Shown here: one piece after another, positions 18,271 through 27,509 of the stretch
Numbering within the stretch: the first letter of the stretch is position 1
Layout: each line of letters begins with the position of its first letter
Assembly: GCA_013203045.1 (NCBI GenBank)
Contig: JABMQN010000016.1
Location: 1-49,870, forward strand
Length of the DNA: 49,870 bases
Source: Chloroflexota bacterium
Lineage (GTDB): Bacteria; Chloroflexota; Dehalococcoidia; SZUA-161; SpSt-899
Direction of reading: 5' to 3'
Program-made: the position numbers and the translations under genes
The notes under the pieces: model-generated
Seen by the model: the letters and a program-made list of their open reading frames with translations, nothing else
Databases searched by the model: none
Told to the model about the DNA's origin: nothing

Positions 18271-20235
18271 CTATGGTTTGATTACCGCTAGAACATCATC
18301 CCTGGCTACACTAGAACCCGGGCCGAAATTAACAGCTGCGATAGTACCTGCAACAGGGGCTGTTAGGGTATTTTGCATTTTCATTGCCTCGAGAATAACC
18401 ACTGCGTCACCTGCTTTGACCATGTCCCCTTCCTTCACTTCATAGCGGATAATCATTCCGGGCATGGGTGCAACCACTTTCTTTCCATCTACACCAGCTG
18501 GTGCAGGTGCGGGTTCAGCTTTCGGTTTTGCTGAGGGTGCGGCAGGAGCCGCTGCCCGTGCGGGAGCTGCTATCGTCATGGCCGGAGTCTCACCGACCGC
18601 TTCAACATCAACTTGATAATAATCATCATCAACATATACATTAAAAGTTCTGACGCCCGGCCCCTTTTCTGGTGACTCGACCTTTTCGGTGAGTTTGCCT
18701 GCTTTTGCTTTGGCGATCAGTTCATCTTCGGCCTCTATATCTTCCATGGTCTTGGGAGCGGCTGGTGGCTGCCAGTCGCTGGGGATTGATTTATCGATTC
18801 CATATTTGTATTTCAAAAAACGTGCGCCAGTGGTTGGGAACATGGCATAGAGGATCACATCCTGCTCATTCTTGGCGAACTCCCTGGATTCTTCCCTGGC
18901 ATCCTGCATTTCAGGCTCAAGTTCATCTGCGGCTCTGCACGTAATTGGCTTTTCGCCACGTTCATACCCTTTGAGGATTTTCTTTTGGATTTTCGGGTCG
19001 ATCGGTACGGGTGATTTGCCGTAAAGGCCGTAACAGTAATCCTTGGTCTCTTTAGCGATCATTTTGTATCGTCCGGCGAGAACGTTTTGAACTGCCTGAA
19101 CACCGATTAGCTGGCTGGTTGGGGTTACCAGTGGCGGGCAACCAAGTTCATCGCGGGTTCTGGCGGTTTCTGCTTGAACATCGGCAATTTTGTCCAATGC
19201 ATTGGCTTGTTTAAGTTGAGAAACCAAATTACTCCACATTCCACCCGGTATCTGATGAACAAGCACGCCTGCATCAATGGCTGACATGGTGGAAGTATCC
19301 AGGAAATCCCGATATTTTGGTGCGATTTCCTCCAGTTTTTGGGCTGCTTTCAATATCTGCTCAATATCCAGGCCTGTATCTCTATCGGTGCCATAGAGAG
19401 TTACCACTATCGGTTCGATGGCCGGCTGGGATGTACGCAGGGCAAATGGAGAAATGGCTGTATCGATAATATCCACACCGGCTTCGATGGCTTTAAGATA
19501 GGACATTGATGCTTGGCCGCTGGTGTAATGAGTGTGAAGTTCGATTGGAATCTTCAGAGCTTTTTTGAGCGCAGTTATCAACTCGAACGCATCATAAGGT
19601 GAAATGAGACCGGCCTGGTCTTTAATACAGATCGAATCAGCTCCCATATCCTGCAGAATACGAGCCTTATTGACATAGTAATCCATATTATATACCGGGC
19701 CGCCCATTCTTGGCTGGGTGAGGGAATAACAAACTGTTCCCTGGAAATGCTTGCCACATTTCTTGACCGCTTTACCGGCGCGCTCCATATTCCGCTCATC
19801 ATTCACCGCATCAAAAACGCGGAAAATATCGATACCAACTTCAGCGGCCTGCTCAACAAATGCATCGACTACATCATCGTTGTGATTCCGATAAGCGACC
19901 ACATTCTGGCCACGAAGTAGCATTTGGAATGGAGTTTTCGGCATCAGTTTTTTCAGAATCCGGGGTCTTTCCCAAGGGTCCTCCCCTAAATAGCGATGGG
20001 GCACGTCAAAGGTAGCTCCGCCCCATATCTCAACAGCATGAAAATTACATTTACTGATATCTTCAGCTATGTACTCGATATCTTCGGTGCGCATTCGGGT
20101 GGCCAGGAGGGATTGATGCCCATCGCGCAAGGTGGTATCGGTTATTTTAACCGGATTTTTTGCTTTAGGTCGTTTCTTAACCTTGTCCGTTGTTAAATCT
20201 CTGGCAAGAATTGGTCCGTCTTTGATTCCTTTCAT
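18271..20235 (-). CDS. Pyruvate carboxylase subunit B / oxaloacetate decarboxylase alpha-type carboxyltransferase with biotinyl domain
   Basis: ITDTTLRDGHQSLLATRMRTEDI, GADSICIKDQAGLISPYDAFELI, C-terminal VILEAMKMQNTLTAPVAG biotin-attachment motif. Confidence 0.93.
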   Translation of the reverse strand: MKGIKDGPILARDLTTDKVKKRPKAKNPVKITDTTLRDGHQSLLATRMRTEDIEYIAEDISKCNFHAVEIWGGATFDVPHRYLGEDPWERPRILKKLMPKTPFQMLLRGQNVVAYRNHNDDVVDAFVEQAAEVGIDIFRVFDAVNDERNMERAGKAVKKCGKHFQGTVCYSLTQPRMGGPVYNMDYYVNKARILQDMGADSICIKDQAGLISPYDAFELITALKKALKIPIELHTHYTSGQASMSYLKAIEAGVDIIDTAISPFALRTSQPAIEPIVVTLYGTDRDTGLDIEQILKAAQKLEEIAPKYRDFLDTSTMSAIDAGVLVHQIPGGMWSNLVSQLKQANALDKIADVQAETARTRDELGCPPLVTPTSQLIGVQAVQNVLAGRYKMIAKETKDYCYGLYGKSPVPIDPKIQKKILKGYERGEKPITCRAADELEPEMQDAREESREFAKNEQDVILYAMFPTTGARFLKYKYGIDKSIPSDWQPPAAPKTMEDIEAEDELIAKAKAGKLTEKVESPEKGPGVRTFNVYVDDDYYQVDVEAVGETPAMTIAAPARAAAPAAPSAKPKAEPAPAPAGVDGKKVVAPMPGMIIRYEVKEGDMVKAGDAVVILEAMKMQNTLTAPVAGTIAAVNFGPGSSVARDDVLAVIKP

Positions 20236-20253
20236 TGATCTCCTTCCTATCGA

Positions 20254-20439
20254 TTACCGCAAAGGAACGATGCGTCGCTGCCATAAGCTGGACATCTGCA
20301 TGATCTCCTGCCGTCCGGAGGATTGCCACATACTCACTGTTGATGTAGGCCTTTGCATGGGAGCAGTAACAATCGCCTCTTCTTCGAGATAAGCGTTTAC
20401 GGCTGCCATTACTACTGCTACTTTTTTCTTCTCTGGCAT
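20254..20439 (-). CDS. Small carboxylase-associated subunit (OadG/epsilon-like C-terminal fragment type)
   Basis: 61 aa MPEKKKVAVVMAAVNAYLEEEA...TSTVSMWQSSGRQEIMQMSSLWQRR between the two carboxylase genes; SxWxxxGRQEIM-type motif. Confidence 0.6.
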   Translation of the reverse strand: MPEKKKVAVVMAAVNAYLEEEAIVTAPMQRPTSTVSMWQSSGRQEIMQMSSLWQRRIVPLR

Positions 20440-20464
20440 TTTATCTATCCTCTATCCCCATAGC

Positions 20465-22093
20465 TTATACCGGGATGTTCCCGTGTTTCTTGGGTGGCCT
20501 GACTTCTCGCTTGGTGGAGAGTGTGTCAAATGCATTGATTATAGCGGTACGAGTGTCCTTGGGTTGAATTACTTCATCGACCAGACCGCGTGATGCGGCG
20601 ATATATGGATTGCACAGGGCTTCCTGATACTCACTGATCTTTTCCTTCTTGAAAGCCTGTGGGTTCTCAGCTTTTTTAAGGTCTTTTCCATAAAGGATAG
20701 GAATTGCTCCTTGAGCACCCATAACTGCGATTTCGGCAGTAGGCCAGGCAAATGTCATATCGGCGCCGAGTGCTTTGCTGCACATTGCCAGATATGAACC
20801 ACCATAGTCTTTTCGAGTAATCAGTGTAACCTTGGGAACTGTGGCTTCCGAATAACACCACAGGATTTTGGCTCCATGCCGAATAATACCGGACCATTCC
20901 TGATCAGTGCCGGGAAGATACCCAGGTACATCAGCGATGGTCAGCATAGGAATATTGAAAGCGTCACAGAATCGAACAAAACGCGTAAGTTTATCAGAAG
21001 CATCTACGTCCAGACAGCCAGCGAGGAACATAGGCTGGTTAGCGATGATTCCTACAGATCGGCCGTCGAAGCGGGCAAAGCAAGTAATAAGGTTTTTGGC
21101 GAAATAGTAATGAGGTTCCAGAATTACGCCATCGTCCACGATCGCTTCGATAATCTTCCTCATATCATAGACCTGCATGGCGATATCCGGAATGATGGTA
21201 TCGAGTTCTGCAACAGTTCGGTTGGGATCATCATTAGTTGGAATAAAAGGGGGGTCATCCATATTGTTATCAGGTAAGTAACTCAGGAGAGCCTTTATCT
21301 GTTCGATAGCTTCGGCATCACTATCACATGCGAAATTACATACACCGCTTTTGGTTGAATGTGTCATGGCGCCACCCAGTTCCTCCTGGGTTATCTCTTC
21401 ACCGGTGACTTCCTTTATGACTGCCGGGCCGGTAATGAACATATAGCTGGTTTTCTTGACCATGAAGATCCAGTCGGTCATAGCTGGGGAATATACTGCT
21501 CCACCCGCACTTGGCCCCATAATAGCTGATATCTGAGGAATAACACCGGAAGCACATGCATTACGGAAGAAGATATCGCCATACCCGGAGAGGGCATCAA
21601 CACCTTCTTGAATGCGAGCTCCGCCTGAATCATTGAACCCGACAAGAGGGCAACCGATCTTCATTGCCAGGTCCATGACCTTGCATATTTTTTTGGCGTG
21701 CATTTCACCCAGTGTGCCGCCAGTTGCAGTGAAATCCTGAGAGTAGGCACACACCTTACGACCGTTTACGGTTCCATGTCCGGTGACAACGCCTTCACCA
21801 GGCACGAAGGTTTTATCCATTCCAAATAGTGTTGCCCGATGACGAACAAACATGTCAGTCTCGCGAAAACTGCCGGGATCGAAAAGAAGCTCTAGCCGTT
21901 CTCTAGCTGTCAGTTTGCCTGAATCGTGATGTTTTTTTATGCGATCAGGCCCTCCCATGGCCAGTTCTTTTTCTTTTCTTTGATTTAAGTCATCCAATCG
22001 GTCTGAAACGTATCCCACCAGATATCCTCCTGTGATGTGAGCATTTTTGCACGAGTTCATGACTATTCTAAGCCAAATGGAGTTCAAACGCAA
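20465..22093 (-). CDS. Acyl-CoA (propionyl/methylmalonyl-CoA) carboxylase beta subunit, carboxyltransferase
   Basis: GKLTARERLELLFDPGSF; GFNDSGGARIQEGVDALSGYGDIFFRN; IMGPSAGGAVYSPAMTDWIFMV; ITRKDYGGSYLAMCSK. The true start may be downstream of 22093. Confidence 0.93.
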   Translation of the reverse strand: MRLNSIWLRIVMNSCKNAHITGGYLVGYVSDRLDDLNQRKEKELAMGGPDRIKKHHDSGKLTARERLELLFDPGSFRETDMFVRHRATLFGMDKTFVPGEGVVTGHGTVNGRKVCAYSQDFTATGGTLGEMHAKKICKVMDLAMKIGCPLVGFNDSGGARIQEGVDALSGYGDIFFRNACASGVIPQISAIMGPSAGGAVYSPAMTDWIFMVKKTSYMFITGPAVIKEVTGEEITQEELGGAMTHSTKSGVCNFACDSDAEAIEQIKALLSYLPDNNMDDPPFIPTNDDPNRTVAELDTIIPDIAMQVYDMRKIIEAIVDDGVILEPHYYFAKNLITCFARFDGRSVGIIANQPMFLAGCLDVDASDKLTRFVRFCDAFNIPMLTIADVPGYLPGTDQEWSGIIRHGAKILWCYSEATVPKVTLITRKDYGGSYLAMCSKALGADMTFAWPTAEIAVMGAQGAIPILYGKDLKKAENPQAFKKEKISEYQEALCNPYIAASRGLVDEVIQPKDTRTAIINAFDTLSTKREVRPPKKHGNIPV

Positions 22094-22136
22094 GGAACAA
22101 TGGTGCTTTTTGCGACTATTTTTTGATCAATGATGG

Positions 22137-22142
22137 TATAAT
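22137..22142 (+). promoter_or_regulatory. Possible -10 element (TATAAT) in the mutL/carboxylase divergent intergenic region
   Basis: ATGGTATAATACACC; no well-spaced -35 recognised. Confidence 0.3.
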
Positions 22143-22245
22143 ACACCAAATTTAGACTCTGCTTATTCAAAGTGATGTTCTTGACTTTTGTGAAGAACCT
22201 TATCGTTTTGCTAAAATAGAGCAACAATTAGCGAGAAATATAAAA

Positions 22246-23943
22246 TTGGCTATACAAATATTATCACCCCTGGTTGTTTCCAAGATTGCGGCGGGCGAAG
22301 TCGTGGAAAGACCAGCCTCAGTGTTGAAAGAACTCGTAGAAAACTCACTGGATGCCGGAGCCAATCATATTTCCGTTGAGGTTTCCGGAGGGGGAATACA
22401 GTTAATTCGTGTTATTGATAATGGTAGTGGTATTCCTGAGGATGAACTGGAAATCGCTTTTGAGAGGCATGCCACCAGTAAGATAACGTCTGAAAGTGAT
22501 ATTGAAGGTATCTTAAGCCTGGGTTTCCGAGGTGAAGCTCTGCCAACGATCGCTTCGGTTGCTGATGTCTCAATGCTAACAAGATATCGAGATGAAGTAG
22601 CTGGGACATCTGTCATATTAGAAAATGGGACTATTAAAAATAAGAAAAGGCAGGGATGTCCACAAGGGACAACAGTGACTGTACGGAACTTGTTCGAGAA
22701 TGTTCCGGCTCGGCTGAAGTTTCTAAAATCTATTGCCACAGAGAACAGCCATATAAGTCAGTTGGTGACTCAATACAGTATGGCTTTTCCGGAGGTGAAG
22801 TTCAGTCTTCTAATGAACGAGCGTATCACATTACGTACACCGGGAAATGGTGATTTGAGGGATGCTCTTGTTGAGGTTTATGGTCTGGAAACTGCACAGT
22901 CGATGTTGGAGATAACCACAAACGAAGGTGGCGTCAGTGGATTCATCAGTCCATCATCCGTGAGTCGCTCTAATCGAAACTACTTGAGCTTTTTCGTCAA
23001 TCGTCGTTGGATTCAAAATAGGATGATTTCATATGCTACTGAAGAGGCTTATCAGGGCATGTTGATGACGGGAAAGCATCCGATAGTGGTTCTCAATATC
23101 GCGCTGCCGTCGGGGGATATTGATGTCAATGTTCATCCCACTAAACGGGAAATAAAATTCCGCAATGAACGTGATGTTTTTCTAGCAGTGCAAAAAGCCG
23201 TGAGGGAGACCCTGGTGGGTTATACCCCAATTCCAAATATGAGGGTCAGTACACCTCTTTTTACGAGTCCTCAACTCACGACCATTCCGATGCCCATCAA
23301 AGAAAACATGGGGCCATCTTCAAGTGGTACATTGCTTGCTAGAGAATCGTGCCAGATTGAAACAACAACGCAATTACCGATTCTCCGGCTGATCGGTCAG
23401 TTGCGGAACACTTATATAATTACAGAAGGCCCCGACGGAATGTATCTGATTGACCAGCATGCGGCTCACGAAAGAGTTCTATTCGAAAAGATAAAAGAGC
23501 AGCAGGCAAAGCAATCGGTGGAAGTGCAGGGATTGCTGGAACCGATAACGATTGATGTCACTGCTCAGCGAGAGGATTTCCTAAGATCGCAAGGCGAAGT
23601 TCTTAGCGAAGCCGGTTTTACCTTGGATCGGTTTGGGGAACGAACGTATCTATTGCGTGCAGTGCCGGCGGTGCTGCATAGGCAAAACATTCCTCAAGTG
23701 TTAGCAGAGATAATTGATTCACTGGGGGAATTACAAAGTAGCGACTGGCGGGAACGGATTGTGGTTTCGCTTGCATGCCACGGAGCGATCAGGGCAGGTC
23801 AGACATTGAATATTCAAGAGATGGAGGAACTGATGCATCAACTTGAAGAAACAGCGTTACCTCGCACTTGCCCCCACGGTAGACCAACAATGATACAATT
23901 CAGCGTCTCCCAACTCGAAAGCGAATTTGGGAGACGAGGGTAG
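22246..23943 (+). CDS. mutL: DNA mismatch repair endonuclease MutL
   Basis: KIAAGEVVERPASVLKELVENSLDAGA; GFRGEALPTIASV; C-terminal DQHAAHERVLFEKI, ACHGAIRAG, CPHGRPTMI; TTG start. Confidence 0.95.
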   Translation: MAIQILSPLVVSKIAAGEVVERPASVLKELVENSLDAGANHISVEVSGGGIQLIRVIDNGSGIPEDELEIAFERHATSKITSESDIEGILSLGFRGEALPTIASVADVSMLTRYRDEVAGTSVILENGTIKNKKRQGCPQGTTVTVRNLFENVPARLKFLKSIATENSHISQLVTQYSMAFPEVKFSLLMNERITLRTPGNGDLRDALVEVYGLETAQSMLEITTNEGGVSGFISPSSVSRSNRNYLSFFVNRRWIQNRMISYATEEAYQGMLMTGKHPIVVLNIALPSGDIDVNVHPTKREIKFRNERDVFLAVQKAVRETLVGYTPIPNMRVSTPLFTSPQLTTIPMPIKENMGPSSSGTLLARESCQIETTTQLPILRLIGQLRNTYIITEGPDGMYLIDQHAAHERVLFEKIKEQQAKQSVEVQGLLEPITIDVTAQREDFLRSQGEVLSEAGFTLDRFGERTYLLRAVPAVLHRQNIPQVLAEIIDSLGELQSSDWRERIVVSLACHGAIRAGQTLNIQEMEELMHQLEETALPRTCPHGRPTMIQFSVSQLESEFGRRG

Positions 23944-23968
23944 GGGCGGGTTTCAAACCCGCCCCTAC
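23940..23968. terminator. Near-perfect palindrome between convergent mutL and acsE-like genes, possible bidirectional terminator
   Basis: GTAGGGGCGGGTTT-C-AAACCCGCCCCTAC; contains the mutL TAG stop (23941-23943). Confidence 0.6.
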
Positions 23969-23976
23969 AACGTTTT

Positions 23977-24915
23977 CTATAGATTCAGGAATCCAGCGGC
24001 ATAAAGTGTCTGGTTAAGTAGAATCTTGGCCGTCTTCATGACAGCGACCTGCTCCGGATCACTCTGATCAACGATGCTGAAATCGAATTCCTCAAGCATC
24101 ATGTTTTCAGCGGCATCATACAATGCAAGATAAAGTTTATTAAGTGGGGTGGAATCGTCCCGGGTGTTAACAACTTTAAGGGTTTTTTGAAGATCGGTAT
24201 CAAAAGCATCGGCGATGGGCCAGTCCATTCCTCCGCCGGCCAGCATAGCAGCATATACTCGATTCAAAATCGGGCGAACTTCTTCTGGGCATGCATTGGA
24301 AACGTTGGAAAGTCCGCAGGTGGTCAGGAACGGCGGATCGTTCAACTGTTTCATGACCTGACAGGCCTTTACTACTTCAGGAGCATGGGATTGCGTGCCA
24401 GCTACTGTCATGGCCAGCGGATCAAAGATGATGTTCTCCATTGGTAAACCGTATTCCATCGCTGCCATCATCAGATCCGTAGCTGCGATTTCAGCGCGTT
24501 CATCGGCGGTTGCAGGAAGACCAGTGGCGCGAAGTGTGAGGCAGATAAGATAAGCATCATGTTCTGCTGCCATAGGCATGAGAACCTTCATTCGCTCTGG
24601 ATTGGCATTAGTGGAATTGATGATAGGTTTCGGATCTTTCGGGAGCATCTTTAGGCCAGCCTCAATAGCTGCTGCATTGGTGGTGTCGAGACAAATACCT
24701 GTAGGCGCGCTAACAACTTCCATTACGGTCTCAACCATCCACTGCATTACCTCGACACCGTCCTTCTTCCGGGGCCCGATGTTCAGGTCTATGTACTTGG
24801 CTCCGCCAGCAACCTGTTTCTTCGCTAACTCCTGAATAAAAGTCTTATCGCGGTTTTCAACGGATTCCCTGATTTCTTTGGAGATAATATGAATACTTTC
24901 TCCGATGATTTCCAT
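23977..24915 (-). CDS. acsE: Methyltetrahydrofolate:corrinoid/iron-sulfur protein methyltransferase (AcsE-like)
   Basis: MEIIGESIHIISKEIRESVENRD...GAKYIDLNIGPRKKDGVEVMQWMVE...NSTNANPERM...DPLAMTVAGTQSHAPEVVKACQVMKQ...CGLSNVSNACPEE. Confidence 0.9.
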   Translation of the reverse strand: MEIIGESIHIISKEIRESVENRDKTFIQELAKKQVAGGAKYIDLNIGPRKKDGVEVMQWMVETVMEVVSAPTGICLDTTNAAAIEAGLKMLPKDPKPIINSTNANPERMKVLMPMAAEHDAYLICLTLRATGLPATADERAEIAATDLMMAAMEYGLPMENIIFDPLAMTVAGTQSHAPEVVKACQVMKQLNDPPFLTTCGLSNVSNACPEEVRPILNRVYAAMLAGGGMDWPIADAFDTDLQKTLKVVNTRDDSTPLNKLYLALYDAAENMMLEEFDFSIVDQSDPEQVAVMKTAKILLNQTLYAAGFLNL

Positions 24916-24925
24916 TTTTTCCTCC

Positions 24926-25684
24926 TTATTTAAGTCCCAATTTATTTATTATATCCTTGATACTCACCTGAAGCGGTGAGTCAGAAGGCAGAGTAATGGA
25001 GGGTTCTCCCTTAATCTCGATAGCAGCCAGGTTGGGATCTGCAGGAATGCTTACTAGCAAATCAAGATCGTTTTCTTTGACCGATGCTTCTATCTCCGCT
25101 GGAAGTTCATCAACTACCCGATTAACGATCAGCCAGATTTGGCTCACATGAGTTCTGATTTCCTTCATGAGCGGCTTCATTCTACCGGCGGCAATAACGC
25201 CTCGAATAGTTGGGTCAGTTACCACTAACAAGATGTCAATGTCTCTGGTTGTCTGGCGGCTGACGTGCTCCATTCCGGCTTCACAATCGATGACTACATA
25301 ATCGTAGTTCTTACCCAGTCTGTCGATGGAAGTGCGAAGCATACTGTTGGCTGCACAATAGCATCCTGGGCCCTCAGGTCTACCCATGGCGATAAGATCG
25401 ATCTTTTCCGATTCGACCAGCGATTCCATTATCTTCATCTCGATATAATCGGGCTTGGCAACACTATCATCGTAGGCGCCACTCTTCACGGCAATTGCCA
25501 TCTCTTCCCGTACTTGCCCGATTGTATCTTCCAAAGGCATTCCCAGCGCCAAGTTCAAATTGGTGCTGGGATCAGCATCGACAGCCAAAACGGTTCCCTT
25601 CTCAGATAATTGGTTTATGAGTAAAGCAGCTATAGTGGTCTTACCGGTGCCGCCCTTTCCTGCAGTTACAATTGTGGTTCCCAA
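24926..25684 (-). CDS. CooC/AcsF-like nickel-insertion (CODH maturation) ATPase
   Basis: TIVTAGKGGTGKTTIAALLINQLSEKGTVLAVDADPSTNLNLALGM; MGRPEGPGCYCAANSMLR; YVVIDCEAGMEHVSRQTTRDID. Confidence 0.9.
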   Translation of the reverse strand: MGTTIVTAGKGGTGKTTIAALLINQLSEKGTVLAVDADPSTNLNLALGMPLEDTIGQVREEMAIAVKSGAYDDSVAKPDYIEMKIMESLVESEKIDLIAMGRPEGPGCYCAANSMLRTSIDRLGKNYDYVVIDCEAGMEHVSRQTTRDIDILLVVTDPTIRGVIAAGRMKPLMKEIRTHVSQIWLIVNRVVDELPAEIEASVKENDLDLLVSIPADPNLAAIEIKGEPSITLPSDSPLQVSIKDIINKLGLK

Positions 25685-25708
25685 TTTGTTTGCCTTCCTT
25701 AACAGATT

Positions 25709-25776
25709 CGCTCTTCGACAAGCTCAGAGTGATCGGGGGAAAAGAATTCGTTTGTGCTGAGCCTGTCGAAGCACAA
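25709..25776. repeat. Intergenic palindrome related to 12034-12093 (CTTCGACAAGCTCAGAGTGATCGG...GTGCTGAGCCTGTCGAAG)
   Basis: CTTCGACAAGCTCAG / CTGAGCCTGTCGAAG complementary halves. Confidence 0.75.
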
Positions 25777-25779
25777 ATT

Positions 25780-26568
25780 CTATTTCCCTTTAAACTCAGG
25801 TTTCCGCTTTTCCAGAATTGCCTTTATACCTTCTTTGGCATCTTCGGTTGCCATACTGAGGCAAGTGGCTCTTACTTCGGCTTCCAACAGCGAGGCCATG
25901 TCCATAGTCATCCCCTGATATATAGTGGCCTTGGCCATGCCGATAGCCTTCGAAGGGCCTTTGGCCAGGCGAAGCGCCATTTGTTTTGCTGTGCTTTCGA
26001 GTTGATCTGCGGGTACCACTTGATTAATGAGCCCGATTCTCTCAGCCTCAGTGGCGTCAATCGTTTTACCAGTAAAGATCAACTCGCAGGCCCGGGCGGT
26101 GCCAACCAAACGTGTTAGCAGGTACACTCCGCCAGTATCCGGGTGCAACCCAAGACTCATGAAGGCCTGGCTAAAAGTGGCATTTTGGGCCGCAATTATA
26201 ATATCACAACCGAGGGCAAGATTACATCCGGCTCCGATTGCAGGCCCATTGACAGCGGCAATCCATGGTTTGGGCATGTTTCTCATCCCGGAAATGATTA
26301 TGGCGCCTTGCTTGCTGGTGGCCATCAATTCTACCGGGTTCTCCATCGATGAAGAAAGGAGATCACCTATGTCACCTCCGGCACAGAAAGCACGGCCGGC
26401 GCCGGTGAGTAATACTGAGCGAACTTCATCATCCTGCGCAACTTCATCGATCACGTTGATCAAATCAGTAACCAGTTCGGGGCAGATAGCATTGAGTTTA
26501 TCTGGGCGATTCAGCGTTATTGTGGCCACCCCGTTTTCTTTTTCCGGGGTGAGGGTCGTGTAGCTCAT
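25780..26568 (-). CDS. Enoyl-CoA hydratase/isomerase family (crotonase)
   Basis: MSYTTLTPEKENGVATITLNRPDKLNAICPELV; LLTGAGRAFCAGGDIG; KPWIAAVNGPAIGAGCNLALGCD; ATG at 26568 preferred over the 26625 ORF start. Confidence 0.93.
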   Translation of the reverse strand: MSYTTLTPEKENGVATITLNRPDKLNAICPELVTDLINVIDEVAQDDEVRSVLLTGAGRAFCAGGDIGDLLSSSMENPVELMATSKQGAIIISGMRNMPKPWIAAVNGPAIGAGCNLALGCDIIIAAQNATFSQAFMSLGLHPDTGGVYLLTRLVGTARACELIFTGKTIDATEAERIGLINQVVPADQLESTAKQMALRLAKGPSKAIGMAKATIYQGMTMDMASLLEAEVRATCLSMATEDAKEGIKAILEKRKPEFKGK

Positions 26569-27230
26569 GTGTTTTCCTTTGCCACCAATGCTCCCACCGG
26601 GCAAATGGAAACACACTCCATGCACTGATTGCAGTTGGACTGACCAATGGGCTGGCCGGCAAATGAGGTTACCATTCGATCGAATCCGCGATATGCGAAT
26701 CCAATAGCTCCTATTCCAAGTTCATGACATTTCCAGACGCACTTTCCGCAAAGCACACACTTGTTCGGGTCGTAAATGAAGATAGGACTACTATCGTCAA
26801 TTGGGAGTTCTTTGAGGAGTTTTCGATATCGTTTAGTGTTAAGCTTAACTCCCAGATGCTTTGCTGCTTTTTGAAGTTCGCAGGAATTGTTGGCAGCACA
26901 GTGACCGCAATCTACAGGATGACTGGCCAGAAGCAGCTCCAGGGCGGTTCGAGCCAATGATTGCGATTCGGTTCCCTTAGTATTCACCACCATCCCCTCT
27001 GTGATCGGTTCCGTACAGGCAGTGACTGGCATTGGCTTGCCTTCAACTTCGACGAAACAAAGTCGGCATGATGCAGCGGGATCGGTCCTTTCACGGATCG
27101 CACAAAGATTTGGTATGTAAATATCATTATCCAAAGCTGCCCAGAGTATACTCTGGCCCTCCGGAGCGGTAACCTTTTTGTTATCGATTGTCAGAGTTAT
27201 ACTACTCATGGTCATTTCCACAGCTTGCAA
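26565..27230 (-). CDS. NuoG/HydA N-terminal-like iron-sulfur protein (2Fe-2S, HC3 4Fe-4S, 2x4Fe-4S), no catalytic domain
   Basis: CAIRERTDPAASCRLCFVEVEG, SHPVDCGHCAANNSCELQ, CVLCGKCVWKC, CNQCMECVSICPVGAL then stop. Confidence 0.88.
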   Translation of the reverse strand: MQAVEMTMSSITLTIDNKKVTAPEGQSILWAALDNDIYIPNLCAIRERTDPAASCRLCFVEVEGKPMPVTACTEPITEGMVVNTKGTESQSLARTALELLLASHPVDCGHCAANNSCELQKAAKHLGVKLNTKRYRKLLKELPIDDSSPIFIYDPNKCVLCGKCVWKCHELGIGAIGFAYRGFDRMVTSFAGQPIGQSNCNQCMECVSICPVGALVAKENT

Positions 27231-27509
27231 TCAACCGGGAAATTGCATCCGACTGCGGCGGAGTCTTTCCACCTCCGCTGTATTTGTTTTAATCACCATG
27301 CCCTCAGCAACAGGTTCAGCACAGGCATTTGCTATGTTCCCATTAAGTTCAATATAACAAAGCTTGCAGCCTTTAACGGGAGGGTCAGCCCCAGCTTCAA
27401 AGCAGGCATAAGGGATGTGAATCCCGGCATTTAGCGCCGCTTCCAGTATTTTCACGCCGAGGTGAGCTTGCATTCGAGTGTCATTGATAGTGATAGAAAC
27501 AGTGCTCAT
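27231..27509 (-). CDS. Short 2Fe-2S ferredoxin domain protein
   Basis: VSITINDTRMQAHLGVKILEAALNAGIHIPYACFEAGADPPVKGCKLCYIELNGNIANACAEPV; N-terminus like the 27230 and 32473 proteins. Confidence 0.8.
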   Translation of the reverse strand: MSTVSITINDTRMQAHLGVKILEAALNAGIHIPYACFEAGADPPVKGCKLCYIELNGNIANACAEPVAEGMVIKTNTAEVERLRRSRMQFPG

